From the NCBI GenBank assembly GCA_011391115.1, contig JAABRC010000124.1, positions 1-6,078 of the forward strand: a stretch of DNA of 6,078 nt, given 5' to 3'. The notes beneath the pieces are model-generated. The model was not told where the DNA came from, ran no database searches, and saw nothing but the letters and a program-made list of their open reading frames with translations. Shown piece by piece: positions 1 to 5,348 of the stretch (the stretch's first letter is position 1; the number at the start of each line of letters is the position of its first letter). Made by a program: the position numbers and the translations under genes. This DNA is from Candidatus Egaibacter danicus (GTDB taxonomy: Bacteria > Pseudomonadota > Gammaproteobacteria > Burkholderiales > Burkholderiaceae).

Positions 1-247
1 GCACCAGATGCTGGGTGAGCGCACCGGAAAACGCTATCGCCTGGGCGACCGGTTGAAGGTCAAGGTAATGCGTGTGGATCTGGAAACCAGCAAGGTGGAT
101 TTTGCCGTAGTCAAGGAGGAAGGCCCTCTGGTTGCTGCCTCTCCGGCCAAACCACGGGCGGCCAGGCCACGTACCGAAAAGCCCCGGGCAACTACCGGGA
201 CTACCGGGTCGAGGCGCAGGGGCAAACCCAAAGCCGAGCAGGCGTAA
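1..247 (+). CDS. rnr: RNase R, C-terminal end (partial, 5' end outside window)
   Basis: This is the last ~81 codons of a 3'-to-5' exoribonuclease of the RNB family, which degrades structured RNA and takes part in mRNA and rRNA quality control in the cytoplasm. The reading frame is open from base 2, so the gene enters from the left. The visible start ([18 protein letters not shown], then [10 protein letters not shown]) is the end of the S1 RNA-binding domain and closely resembles the same part of enterobacterial RNase R. It is followed by a ~40-residue tail rich in Lys, Arg, Pro and Ala, probably disordered and RNA-binding, as is common in this family. The tail includes a TTGTTG stretch encoded by a perfect 9-base tandem duplication (191-208). 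The TAA stop shares its last A with the ATG of rlmB (TAATG), implying translational coupling. The catalytic RNB domain is not visible, so the name rests on the S1 end plus the rlmB neighbour, a common rnr-rlmB arrangement in proteobacteria. Confidence 0.88.
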   Translation, partial: HQMLGERTGKRYRLGDRLKVKVMRVDLETSKVDFAVVKEEGPLVAASPAKPRAARPRTEKPRATTGTTGSRRRGKPKAEQA

Positions 248-993
248 TGACGCAGTCCGTTCTGATTCACGGCTTTCATGCTGTTACCAGCCGTTTGCGC
301 CAGAATGCCCGGAGTGTGCAGGAAATCTATCTTGACCAGGGACGCCACGACCAGCGCAGCCGCGATTTGCTGCAACTGGCCGAGACCCATGGCGTGAAGA
401 CCTTGCAGATGCCGCGCCAGCGGCTTGATGACATGGCTGGCGGCAAGCATCAGGGTGTGGTGGCCAAAGTCGCCGCGCAGGGGGCCTTACCCCACACTCT
501 GGACGGGGCGCTCGAGAATCTGTCTGAATCAGCCCTGTTGCTGGTGCTGGATGGGGTGCAGGATCCCCACAACCTGGGCGCTTGCCTGCGGGTGGCCGAT
601 GCCATGGGGGCGCATGCGGTAATCGCGCCCAGGGATCGTGCCGTGGGATTGAATCCGACCGTACGCAAGGTGGCATCCGGTGCGGCGGAGACGGTGCCGT
701 TCATTACGGTGACCAACCTGGCACGCACCCTGCGCGAATTGCAGGATCTGGGAATCTGGGTGGTGGGAGCAGCAGGTGAAGCTGAAAAGGATCTGTTTGG
801 CATGAAGCTCGACGTCCCCCTCGCTTTGGTACTGGGTGCGGAAGGGGAGGGCCTGAGACGCCTGACGCGGGAAAACTGCGACGAACTGGTACGCATTCCC
901 ATGTTCGGATCCGTTGAGAGCCTCAATGTTTCGGTGGCGGCAGGCATTTGTTTGTTCGAGTCGCGTCGCCAGCGAACATCTTTACCTTCCTAG
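247..993 (+). CDS. rlmB: 23S rRNA (guanosine-2251-2'-O)-methyltransferase RlmB
   Basis: This SpoU/TrmH-family (SPOUT) enzyme uses S-adenosylmethionine to methylate the 2'-O of G2251 in the peptidyl-transferase loop of 23S rRNA. At 248 residues it has the usual length (E. coli ~243). Residues ~5-78 form the small L30e-like RNA-binding domain, ending in the typical HQGVVAKV (68-75). The three SPOUT knot motifs follow. Motif 1 is [15 protein letters not shown] (101-115), with the conserved Asn109 and Arg115. Motif 2 is [13 protein letters not shown] (194-206), leading to RIPM (216-219). Motif 3 is [12 protein letters not shown] (222-233), forming the SAM-binding trefoil loop. The ATG overlaps the rnr stop by one base, so the pair is almost certainly co-transcribed and translationally coupled; only a weak AGCAGG lies upstream. 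No convincing terminator follows the TAG stop. RlmB is favoured over other TrmH-like paralogues because of the rnr linkage and the L30e domain. Confidence 0.95.
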   Translation: MTQSVLIHGFHAVTSRLRQNARSVQEIYLDQGRHDQRSRDLLQLAETHGVKTLQMPRQRLDDMAGGKHQGVVAKVAAQGALPHTLDGALENLSESALLLVLDGVQDPHNLGACLRVADAMGAHAVIAPRDRAVGLNPTVRKVASGAAETVPFITVTNLARTLRELQDLGIWVVGAAGEAEKDLFGMKLDVPLALVLGAEGEGLRRLTRENCDELVRIPMFGSVESLNVSVAAGICLFESRRQRTSLPS

Positions 994-1093
994 GGCAGTA
1001 AAGTAGCTACCCCTTGAATCCCCATATGCAGAGCCATTTACAGGAAAGCAGGGTGGATTCTGTGGTATCTTTGGACCCATCTCTGGAAGCATC

Positions 1094-1108
1094 ATGGCTG
1101 CCTTGTAA
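1094..1108 (+). other. Possible 4-codon leader reading frame overlapping the next start
   Basis: ATG GCT GCC TTG TAA encodes Met-Ala-Ala-Leu. Its stop shares an A with the ATG of the following gene (TAATG), the same junction as rnr/rlmB. A GGAAG ribosome binding site (1085-1089) lies 4 bases before this ATG, whereas the following gene has no good site of its own at normal distance (GGAAG is 18 bases from it). Ribosomes could therefore load here, stop after four codons and restart on the main gene. The motif is short enough to arise by chance, so this is an inference only. Confidence 0.35.
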
Positions 1109-1614
1109 TGAAGAAACACTGGATTCCCTTTCTGCTCGCATTTGTCTTGCCCCTGGTTTTGATTTTCTGGTGGTGGGGAGGATTCAATCAGGCTCGTTTC
1201 GAGCTTGCTCAGCGCGGCCCTTATCACTATGCCTATATGCCCCAGAAGGGCGATTACTACAAACTGCCGGAAAAACAGCAGGAAGTGCTGAACCTCCTGA
1301 AACAGCAGGGGGTGCCGGCTGGAGCGGCTATCACCCTGCTTCTGAACGACCCCCGCACCACGCCAAAGCGTGACTGGAGCGCCCAGGTGGGATATCTGGT
1401 TGTTGCCGGGACCCGGGTGAGCGAACCTCTGGCCATGGGCAGCGTACCTGTACGGCAGGTGGTACTGGTCAGGGTCAAGGCCCAACCCTTGCTGGCGCCG
1501 GGAAAGGCTTATTCTTCGCTGCTGGACTATCTGGATGAACATCACATGAAGCTCAATCTGCCGACGGTGGAGCTCTATCAGGATGGCGTATTGACCCTGG
1601 AAGCCACTCAGTAA
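1108..1614 (+). CDS. Membrane-anchored GyrI-like small-molecule-binding domain protein
   Basis: This is a 168-residue protein of unknown specific function. Residues ~5-25 form one very hydrophobic segment after MKKHW, containing WWWGG at its end, so it is probably an N-terminal membrane anchor (or uncleaved signal) that places the rest in the periplasm. Residues ~38-168 follow the GyrI-like / AraC effector-binding pattern. There is an opening strand (YAYMPQKGDYYKL), a helix (KQQEVLNLLKQQGVPAG), then LLLNDPRTTPKRDWSAQVGY (78-97) matching the usual 'DP..vp...lr..vG' segment, a second half with PGKAYSSLLDYLDEH (131-145), and PTVELY (152-157) with Glu155 where the family has its conserved pocket Glu. 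No DNA-binding domain is present, unlike Rob or BmrR regulators, so it is more likely a ligand carrier or sensor. The upstream frame closes at a TGA at 1015-1017 and no other ATG lies between, so ATG 1108 is the natural start. The CobD-like gene begins 10 bases downstream, suggesting an operon. The domain assignment is from pattern recognition, not a search. Confidence 0.7.
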   Translation: MKKHWIPFLLAFVLPLVLIFWWWGGFNQARFELAQRGPYHYAYMPQKGDYYKLPEKQQEVLNLLKQQGVPAGAAITLLLNDPRTTPKRDWSAQVGYLVVAGTRVSEPLAMGSVPVRQVVLVRVKAQPLLAPGKAYSSLLDYLDEHHMKLNLPTVELYQDGVLTLEATQ

Positions 1615-1624
1615 AGCGGCCACC

Positions 1625-2548
1625 ATGAGTTTTTTAGCTTTGATCGCTGCGTTGTTGCTGGAACACTTTCATCCGTTGCCTCGAAGTATTCGGACGTATT
1701 CCTGGTTTTCCGCTTATGTGCGTTATCTGGAGCGGCAATTTAACGCTGGGGAGTACCGGCACGGAGTGCTGACCTGGATTCTGGCGATTTTGCCATTTGT
1801 GGTGCTGGTGACGCTGGTCTCCATGTTTCTGAATACGATGAGTGGCCTGATGGGGTGGCTATGGAGTTTCTTTGCGCTGTATTTGCTGATGGGGTTTGGA
1901 ACCTTGGGGGCGAATGCTGCTGCCGTGGCTTCTGCGCTGCGCAATCAGCAACTCGATCAGGCGCGGTCGCTGACGGAACAATGGCTGGGGCGTGACAGCG
2001 GGTCTTTTTCCACCAGCGAAATTGCCCGTCTCGGCATTGAAGAAATCCTGTTCTTTTCTTATCGCAACCTGTTTGGGATTATTTTCTGGTTTGTGCTTCT
2101 GGGCCCCGCGGGTGCGTTGCTTTACCGCCTGGCCCAAGTGTTGTCCCGGACATGGGGAGGGTTGAGCGAGCAGGAATTCGGAAATTTCGGAAGTTTTTCA
2201 GTCAGCGCTTTTGCCTGGATGGAATGGTTGCCAGCCCGCTTGACCGCTGTAAGTTTTGCAGTCGTGGGGAACTTCGAGGATGCCATTTATTGCTGGCGCT
2301 CACAGGCGAAGCAATGGAAGGAAGAAAGTTTGGGCATCGTGCTTGCCAGTGGTGCGGGTGCAATGGGCGTCAGGCTGGGCGAGCTCATCGAGACGCGTGC
2401 AGATTCAGAGCGTCGCCCCGAAATCGGGCTGGGTGATGATGCCGATGTTGACTATATGGATAGCGCAATCAGCCTGGTTTGGCGTACGCTGGCGTTATGG
2501 CTGGTGCTTTTGCTGTTGATCACACTGGCGCGCTGGACTGGCGCCTAA
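1625..2548 (+). CDS. CobD/CbiB-family integral membrane protein (AmpE-like variant)
   Basis: This 307-residue inner-membrane protein belongs to the CobD/CbiB superfamily, whose classical members attach the aminopropanol arm to cobyric acid to give adenosylcobinamide (phosphate). Likely membrane segments are ~3-13, 50-70, 77-96, 146-170 and 284-303. Family signatures visible are GRD (122-124), EIARLGIEE (132-140), FWF..LGPAGALLYRLA (154-170), WLPARLTA (201-208, matching the PARLTA motif of CbiB), GNFEDAIYCWR (215-225), SGAGAMGVRLGE (242-253) and a C-terminal LVWRTLALW. The N-terminus differs: where CobD/CbiB carries an acidic GDP..LPHPV motif, this protein has EHFHPLPR (13-20), closer to the AmpE-like branch. 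True cobinamide synthase activity is therefore uncertain. It starts 10 bases after the previous gene with no clear ribosome binding site, suggesting coupling, and is followed by a CobC-like phosphatase and a BtuF-like protein, which favours a corrinoid role. A signalling role as proposed for AmpE is the alternative. Confidence 0.8.
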   Translation: MSFLALIAALLLEHFHPLPRSIRTYSWFSAYVRYLERQFNAGEYRHGVLTWILAILPFVVLVTLVSMFLNTMSGLMGWLWSFFALYLLMGFGTLGANAAAVASALRNQQLDQARSLTEQWLGRDSGSFSTSEIARLGIEEILFFSYRNLFGIIFWFVLLGPAGALLYRLAQVLSRTWGGLSEQEFGNFGSFSVSAFAWMEWLPARLTAVSFAVVGNFEDAIYCWRSQAKQWKEESLGIVLASGAGAMGVRLGELIETRADSERRPEIGLGDDADVDYMDSAISLVWRTLALWLVLLLLITLARWTGA

Positions 2549-2572
2549 TTTTACCTTGATAGAAAGACTCTT

Positions 2573-3175
2573 ATGAAAATCACAACTATAGACTTGATGC
2601 GCCACGGCGAACCGGTGGGGGGCAAGAAATACCGCGGCCAGAGTGATGATCCCCTTAGCGCGGAAGGCTGGGAGCAGATGCGGGCAGCCGTGGGGGAACA
2701 TCATCCCTGGCAGCACATCGCTACTTCACCGCTGGCACGCTGCGCCGCGTTTTCACATGAACTGGCACAGAAATGGCAGATTCCGGTCAGCGAGGATAAG
2801 CGCCTGATGGAGCTGGGATTCGGCGAGTGGGAAGGCAAGACGCCACAGCAGTTGATGGAAAACGATCCGGAAACGCTGCTGCGTTTCTGGCGCGACCCTT
2901 TGCACCATCATCCCATTGGAGCCGAGCCGCTGACCGAGTTTGCCGCACGAGTGAGCGCCGTGTGGCATACGCTGGTCAAGGAATACAAGGGGGAACATGT
3001 GCTGGTGGTGGCCCATGCGGGGGTGATCAGAATGATCATGGCCTACGTGCTGGGAATGCCGATGGACCATATTTTCCGTATTCAGGTCGGCAATTCATCC
3101 ATTACCCGGATTCATATTGAAGGCGAAGGTCTTGCGGCATTACCGAGCCTGGTGTTCCATAACGGTCAGCTGTAA
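2573..3175 (+). CDS. Histidine phosphatase family protein, probable alpha-ribazole phosphatase (CobC-like)
   Basis: This 200-residue cytoplasmic phosphatase belongs to the phosphoglycerate-mutase-like histidine phosphatases. The catalytic set is complete: MRHGE (9-13) with the phospho-accepting His11 and Arg10, TSPLARC (51-57) with Arg56, the acidic residue in LMELGFGEWEG (78-88, Glu80 the likely proton donor) and AHAG (147-150) with the second His148. The length matches CobC (~200 residues), which removes the 5'-phosphate of alpha-ribazole (or of cobalamin phosphate) late in B12 assembly, and the FGEWEG stretch is like the FGDWE of E. coli CobC. The specificity is inferred mainly from neighbours, a CobD-like gene 24 bases upstream and a BtuF-like gene 6 bases downstream. 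Fold members are hard to separate by sequence, so another phosphomonoesterase is possible. AGAAAG (2561-2566) lies 6 bases before the ATG as a weak ribosome binding site. Confidence 0.85.
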   Translation: MKITTIDLMRHGEPVGGKKYRGQSDDPLSAEGWEQMRAAVGEHHPWQHIATSPLARCAAFSHELAQKWQIPVSEDKRLMELGFGEWEGKTPQQLMENDPETLLRFWRDPLHHHPIGAEPLTEFAARVSAVWHTLVKEYKGEHVLVVAHAGVIRMIMAYVLGMPMDHIFRIQVGNSSITRIHIEGEGLAALPSLVFHNGQL

Positions 3176-3181
3176 GGACCC

Positions 3182-4051
3182 ATGCTGCGCCTGATCTGCG
3201 CGGCTTGTTTGCTGTTGAGTACCCTGCCAGCATGGGCGCAGAATGTCTCTGCCCAGGATGACAGGGGTGAAACTGTCAGCCTTTCACAACCAGCACGACG
3301 GATTATCAGCCTGGCTCCTCATGCGACCGAATTGGCGTTCGCAGCGGGAGCGGGCGGTTTCATTGTCGGCGTGACGGCATTCAGCGATTATCCAGCAGTG
3401 GCAAAACGCATACAGCCACTGGGCGACTCGGGCAAAGTCGATATCGAACGTGTCCTTGCCCTGAAGCCCGATCTGGTGCTCGCGTGGCAAAGCGGCAATC
3501 ACAGCGGAGACCTGGCTCAACTGGAACGATTGGGGGTCAGGCTGTTCGTTACCGAACCCCGGCACTTGCAGGATATTCCCCGGTTAATGCGCGCGATCGG
3601 CCAGCTTGCCGGGACCGATACCGAGGCAAGCCGGGCCGCAGCCGGATTCGAACAGCGAATGAGCAGCTTGAAGAATAAATTTGCTGCGCGCAGGCCGGTC
3701 AGCGTTTTTTACCAGATTTGGGATGCGCCGCTCATGACCGTGAACGGGGAGCACCTGATCAACGATGTCATCGGGCTTTGTGGTGGCCGGAACATCTTCG
3801 CGGGACTGGCGAATCTGACACCGGTCGTTTCAATGGAATCTGTGGTGAGCCGGGACCCGGAAGTGATTTTCGCCAGCGGCGGTTTGTACCGGAATGAGCA
3901 GGTGTGGAAAAACTGGCGGCGTTTTCCCGGCATGCGTGCTGTACGCAAGGAGCACATGTATTTTATCCACCCCGACCTGATCCAGCGTCAGACCCCGCGA
4001 GTGCTGGAAGGCGCGGAGCGCCTGTGCGAACAGCTTGACCACGCTCGTTAG
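3182..4051 (+). CDS. btuF: Periplasmic cobalamin-binding protein, BtuF-like
   Basis: This 289-residue substrate-binding protein would capture vitamin B12 or a related corrinoid in the periplasm and deliver it to a BtuCD-type ABC importer. A signal peptide is clear: a short positive start (MLR), a hydrophobic core (ICAACLLLSTLP) and an AWA cleavage site, probably between residues 19 and 20. The Fe/B12-type binding fold follows, with RRIISLAPHATELAFAAG (39-56), FSDYP (67-71), IERVLALKPDLVLAWQSGN (88-106) and GLCGGRNIFAGL (198-209). Compared from memory with E. coli BtuF, the two Glu residues that dock on BtuC (Glu72, Glu202) correspond to Glu89 and Glu219, the disulfide pair to Cys200 and Cys282, and ligand Trp85 to Trp102; several other pocket aromatics differ. 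The ribosome binding site TAAGGA (3173-3178) overlaps the stop of the phosphatase gene and lies 3 bases from the ATG, so the genes are coupled. No BtuC/BtuD genes lie within the window. A siderophore- or haem-type ligand is less likely but possible. Confidence 0.85.
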   Translation: MLRLICAACLLLSTLPAWAQNVSAQDDRGETVSLSQPARRIISLAPHATELAFAAGAGGFIVGVTAFSDYPAVAKRIQPLGDSGKVDIERVLALKPDLVLAWQSGNHSGDLAQLERLGVRLFVTEPRHLQDIPRLMRAIGQLAGTDTEASRAAAGFEQRMSSLKNKFAARRPVSVFYQIWDAPLMTVNGEHLINDVIGLCGGRNIFAGLANLTPVVSMESVVSRDPEVIFASGGLYRNEQVWKNWRRFPGMRAVRKEHMYFIHPDLIQRQTPRVLEGAERLCEQLDHAR

Positions 4052-4090
4052 TGTTGCACTCCACATTTACCTGCTGCTCCCTGTTTAAGG

Positions 4091-4133
4091 CGCGGCTTGT
4101 TCTACCGAAAAACTTTCGAATTGACGCGGCTTG
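4091..4133 (+). repeat. Pair of 9-base direct repeats in the gap before the carbonic-anhydrase-like gene
   Basis: CGCGGCTTG occurs at 4091-4099 and 4125-4133, 34 bases apart. Between them is a small inverted repeat, CGAAA-AAC-TTTCG (4106-4118). The second copy overlaps a TTGACG -35-like box. The arrangement could be a regulator binding site. However, the same word within a 12-base match (GCGCGGCTTGTT) also occurs inside btuF at 3198-3209, so chance is a real possibility. Confidence 0.25.
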
Positions 4134-4149
4134 ATCATTCAGGCATTTT
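4121..4149 (+). promoter_or_regulatory. Weak candidate sigma-70 promoter for the carbonic-anhydrase-like gene
   Basis: TTGACG (4121-4126, 5 of 6 to the -35 consensus) is followed after 17 bases by CATTTT (4144-4149, only 3 of 6 to TATAAT but keeping the key A and final T). Transcription would start near 4156, just ahead of the ribosome binding site. The -10 box is poor, so this is tentative. A promoter is expected here because the 121-base gap separates this gene from the btuF-containing run. Confidence 0.3.
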
Positions 4150-4160
4150 CTTCTTAATTA

Positions 4161-4171
4161 AGGGGGAGGGG
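4161..4171 (+). promoter_or_regulatory. Strong purine-rich ribosome binding site
   Basis: AGGGGGAGGGG precedes the ATG at 4173 by one base, with the best anti-16S match (GGAGG, 4165-4169) 3 bases from the start. It is by far the strongest site in the window, where the other starts rely on weak or coupled sites. It fixes the start at 4173 and suggests the protein is made in quantity. Confidence 0.7.
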
Positions 4172-4172
4172 C

Positions 4173-5243
4173 ATGGATATTCATAGCAAACCTATCAACG
4201 AGCGCATCGAGTGGCTGCTGGATTTGGCACGCAGGCATTCCGCATCATTCACCAGCCCGGAGATGTTTCTGGCACGTGAACGCTATCTCGCTGAGCACCC
4301 CTCGGATATCGTGGTGCTCAAATGTATGGACGGGCGTATCAATATTCCCGTGGCCACCAATACCCCGCCGGGTATTTTGACGCCGATACGAAATCTCGGC
4401 GGCATGTTCAATCTGGGCTGGCCGCATCTCGGTGAAGTGCTTGCCAATCATGTTCATGGCGTGGTCTCGACCGGGCGTCGGGTGCTGGTCCTGATCACTT
4501 ACCATTTTTCAAAGGGCGACAAGCATCGCGGCTGTGCCGGATTTTGCTACGATACCGAGGCGGCTATTACGCATACCTATGGCATCAAGCAACAGGTTGA
4601 GCATGTTTTCGGCCAGGGTCATGGCACGGTTTATCCCATTGTGTGCGGGTTTGAAACGGATGAGGATGCGCTGATCCTGCATGGTGCGGACGGCAATATA
4701 CTTGAAGTGGCACAGCTAACGCCGCAGGATGCTGAGACGCTGGAACTGCGTCTGGAAAAGCTTTTCCCAGACATGCCGGGTCAGGTGAGGCGGGACTTGC
4801 TGCCCTTGATTCTCGGTAATATCGCGCATGTTGCCGAGGTCAAGCAGGCTGTCCGTGCGCTTAATATCGAGCACCGTGAGTGGGTAATGTGCGTCGGGCG
4901 CGGCTTTGATTTTCTGCACATGCCCAATCTTGCGTTGATTATCGGGCCATACAGTCCGGATCTGGCCGACCCGATCCGCAAGGCGGCGGGCATTATCGAA
5001 TCCAATATGAAGGCTGGCCGCATCCCGGATGATGGTTTTCTCCTGCTGGCCTCTTCCCCCTATGCCGAAATCGGCGTGGATCGTGCGCGCGCCGAATTAA
5101 AGGCGCGCTTTCTTTCGCAGTTTGCTGCTGATGTGATTCGCTCCGAATTCCCTCAGGTGGCGAGTAAGATGTTCATGCATACTGCTGTACTAAATTGGCG
5201 TTCCCGTGCTCTGGAAACCATTGCCCAGAATGAAGCCGGTTAA
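4173..5243 (+). CDS. Putative zinc-dependent beta-carbonic-anhydrase-like protein, uncharacterised family
   Basis: This 356-residue protein has no signal peptide or membrane segment and is probably cytoplasmic. The N-terminal half carries the motifs of beta-carbonic anhydrases in the right order and at plausible spacing: VVLKCMDGRI (47-56), giving Cys51, Asp53 and Arg55 of the CxDxR motif; IRNLGG (72-77), like the family's RNAGN; and VLVLITYH followed by KHRGCAGF (117-124), giving His118 and Cys121 of the HxxC motif. All three zinc ligands and the Asp-Arg pair are present, so CO2 hydration is a reasonable guess. The rest of the chain (~130-356) is not usual for a ~200-220-residue beta enzyme. 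It contains VMCVGRGFDFLHMPNLALII (238-257) and GFLLLASSPY (288-297), which have alternating strand-helix character and may be a decayed second copy of the fold. A role in inorganic carbon supply would fit. Related metal-binding proteins with other chemistry cannot be excluded. I do not recognise a named gene. It has its own upstream gap and nadE starts 105 bases downstream. Confidence 0.65.
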   Translation: MDIHSKPINERIEWLLDLARRHSASFTSPEMFLARERYLAEHPSDIVVLKCMDGRINIPVATNTPPGILTPIRNLGGMFNLGWPHLGEVLANHVHGVVSTGRRVLVLITYHFSKGDKHRGCAGFCYDTEAAITHTYGIKQQVEHVFGQGHGTVYPIVCGFETDEDALILHGADGNILEVAQLTPQDAETLELRLEKLFPDMPGQVRRDLLPLILGNIAHVAEVKQAVRALNIEHREWVMCVGRGFDFLHMPNLALIIGPYSPDLADPIRKAAGIIESNMKAGRIPDDGFLLLASSPYAEIGVDRARAELKARFLSQFAADVIRSEFPQVASKMFMHTAVLNWRSRALETIAQNEAG

Positions 5244-5255
5244 TTGCGTCCGAGA

Positions 5256-5285
5256 TTGAGCGCTATGGCGGGGCGGCATTATAAT
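5256..5285 (+). promoter_or_regulatory. Sigma-70 promoter for nadE
   Basis: A perfect TATAAT -10 box (5280-5285) lies 18 bases after TTGAGC (5256-5261, 4 of 6 to TTGACA). The predicted start is near 5291-5292, giving a ~57-base leader before the nadE ATG. It is the best promoter-like sequence in the window and sits in a true gap between genes, so nadE probably has its own transcript. Confidence 0.6.
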
Positions 5286-5295
5286 TCCGGATCGT

Positions 5296-5320
5296 GCTGC
5301 CACAAGCGGCTTTTGTTCTT
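5296..5320 (+). terminator. Small hairpin with T-rich tail, possible weak terminator
   Basis: GCTGC (5296-5300) pairs with GCGGC (5306-5310) through one G-U pair around a 5-base loop, followed by TTTTGTTCTT. It looks like a weak intrinsic terminator for read-through from the carbonic-anhydrase-like gene. It lies after the nadE promoter, so in the nadE transcript it would sit at the extreme 5' end, where it could instead stabilise the RNA. The stem is short, so the call is tentative. Confidence 0.4.
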
Positions 5321-5348
5321 AATCAGCAACATTTCGAACTAATCACGC

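Noticed and set aside
994..1107. Imperfect GGGCAG/CTACCC inverted repeat after rlmB (993-1013) as a terminator, and TTTACA (1037-1042) as a promoter -35 box
   Set aside because: The stem has a mismatch and no T-run follows; the only -10-like word downstream of TTTACA (TATCTT, 1066-1071) is 23 bases away, too far for sigma-70.
982..1626. 214-codon open frame on the - strand
   Set aside because: It covers the GyrI-like gene in antisense; the + strand protein has a membrane anchor and domain pattern, while the antisense product shows none.
1614..1630. GCGGCCACCATG resembles a eukaryotic Kozak start or cloning junction
   Set aside because: The context is a continuous bacterial operon and the downstream protein is a normal family member, so the match is coincidental.
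4050..4060. AGTG-TTG-CACT inverted repeat at the end of btuF as a terminator
   Set aside because: Only a 4-bp stem with a 3-base loop and no following T-run.
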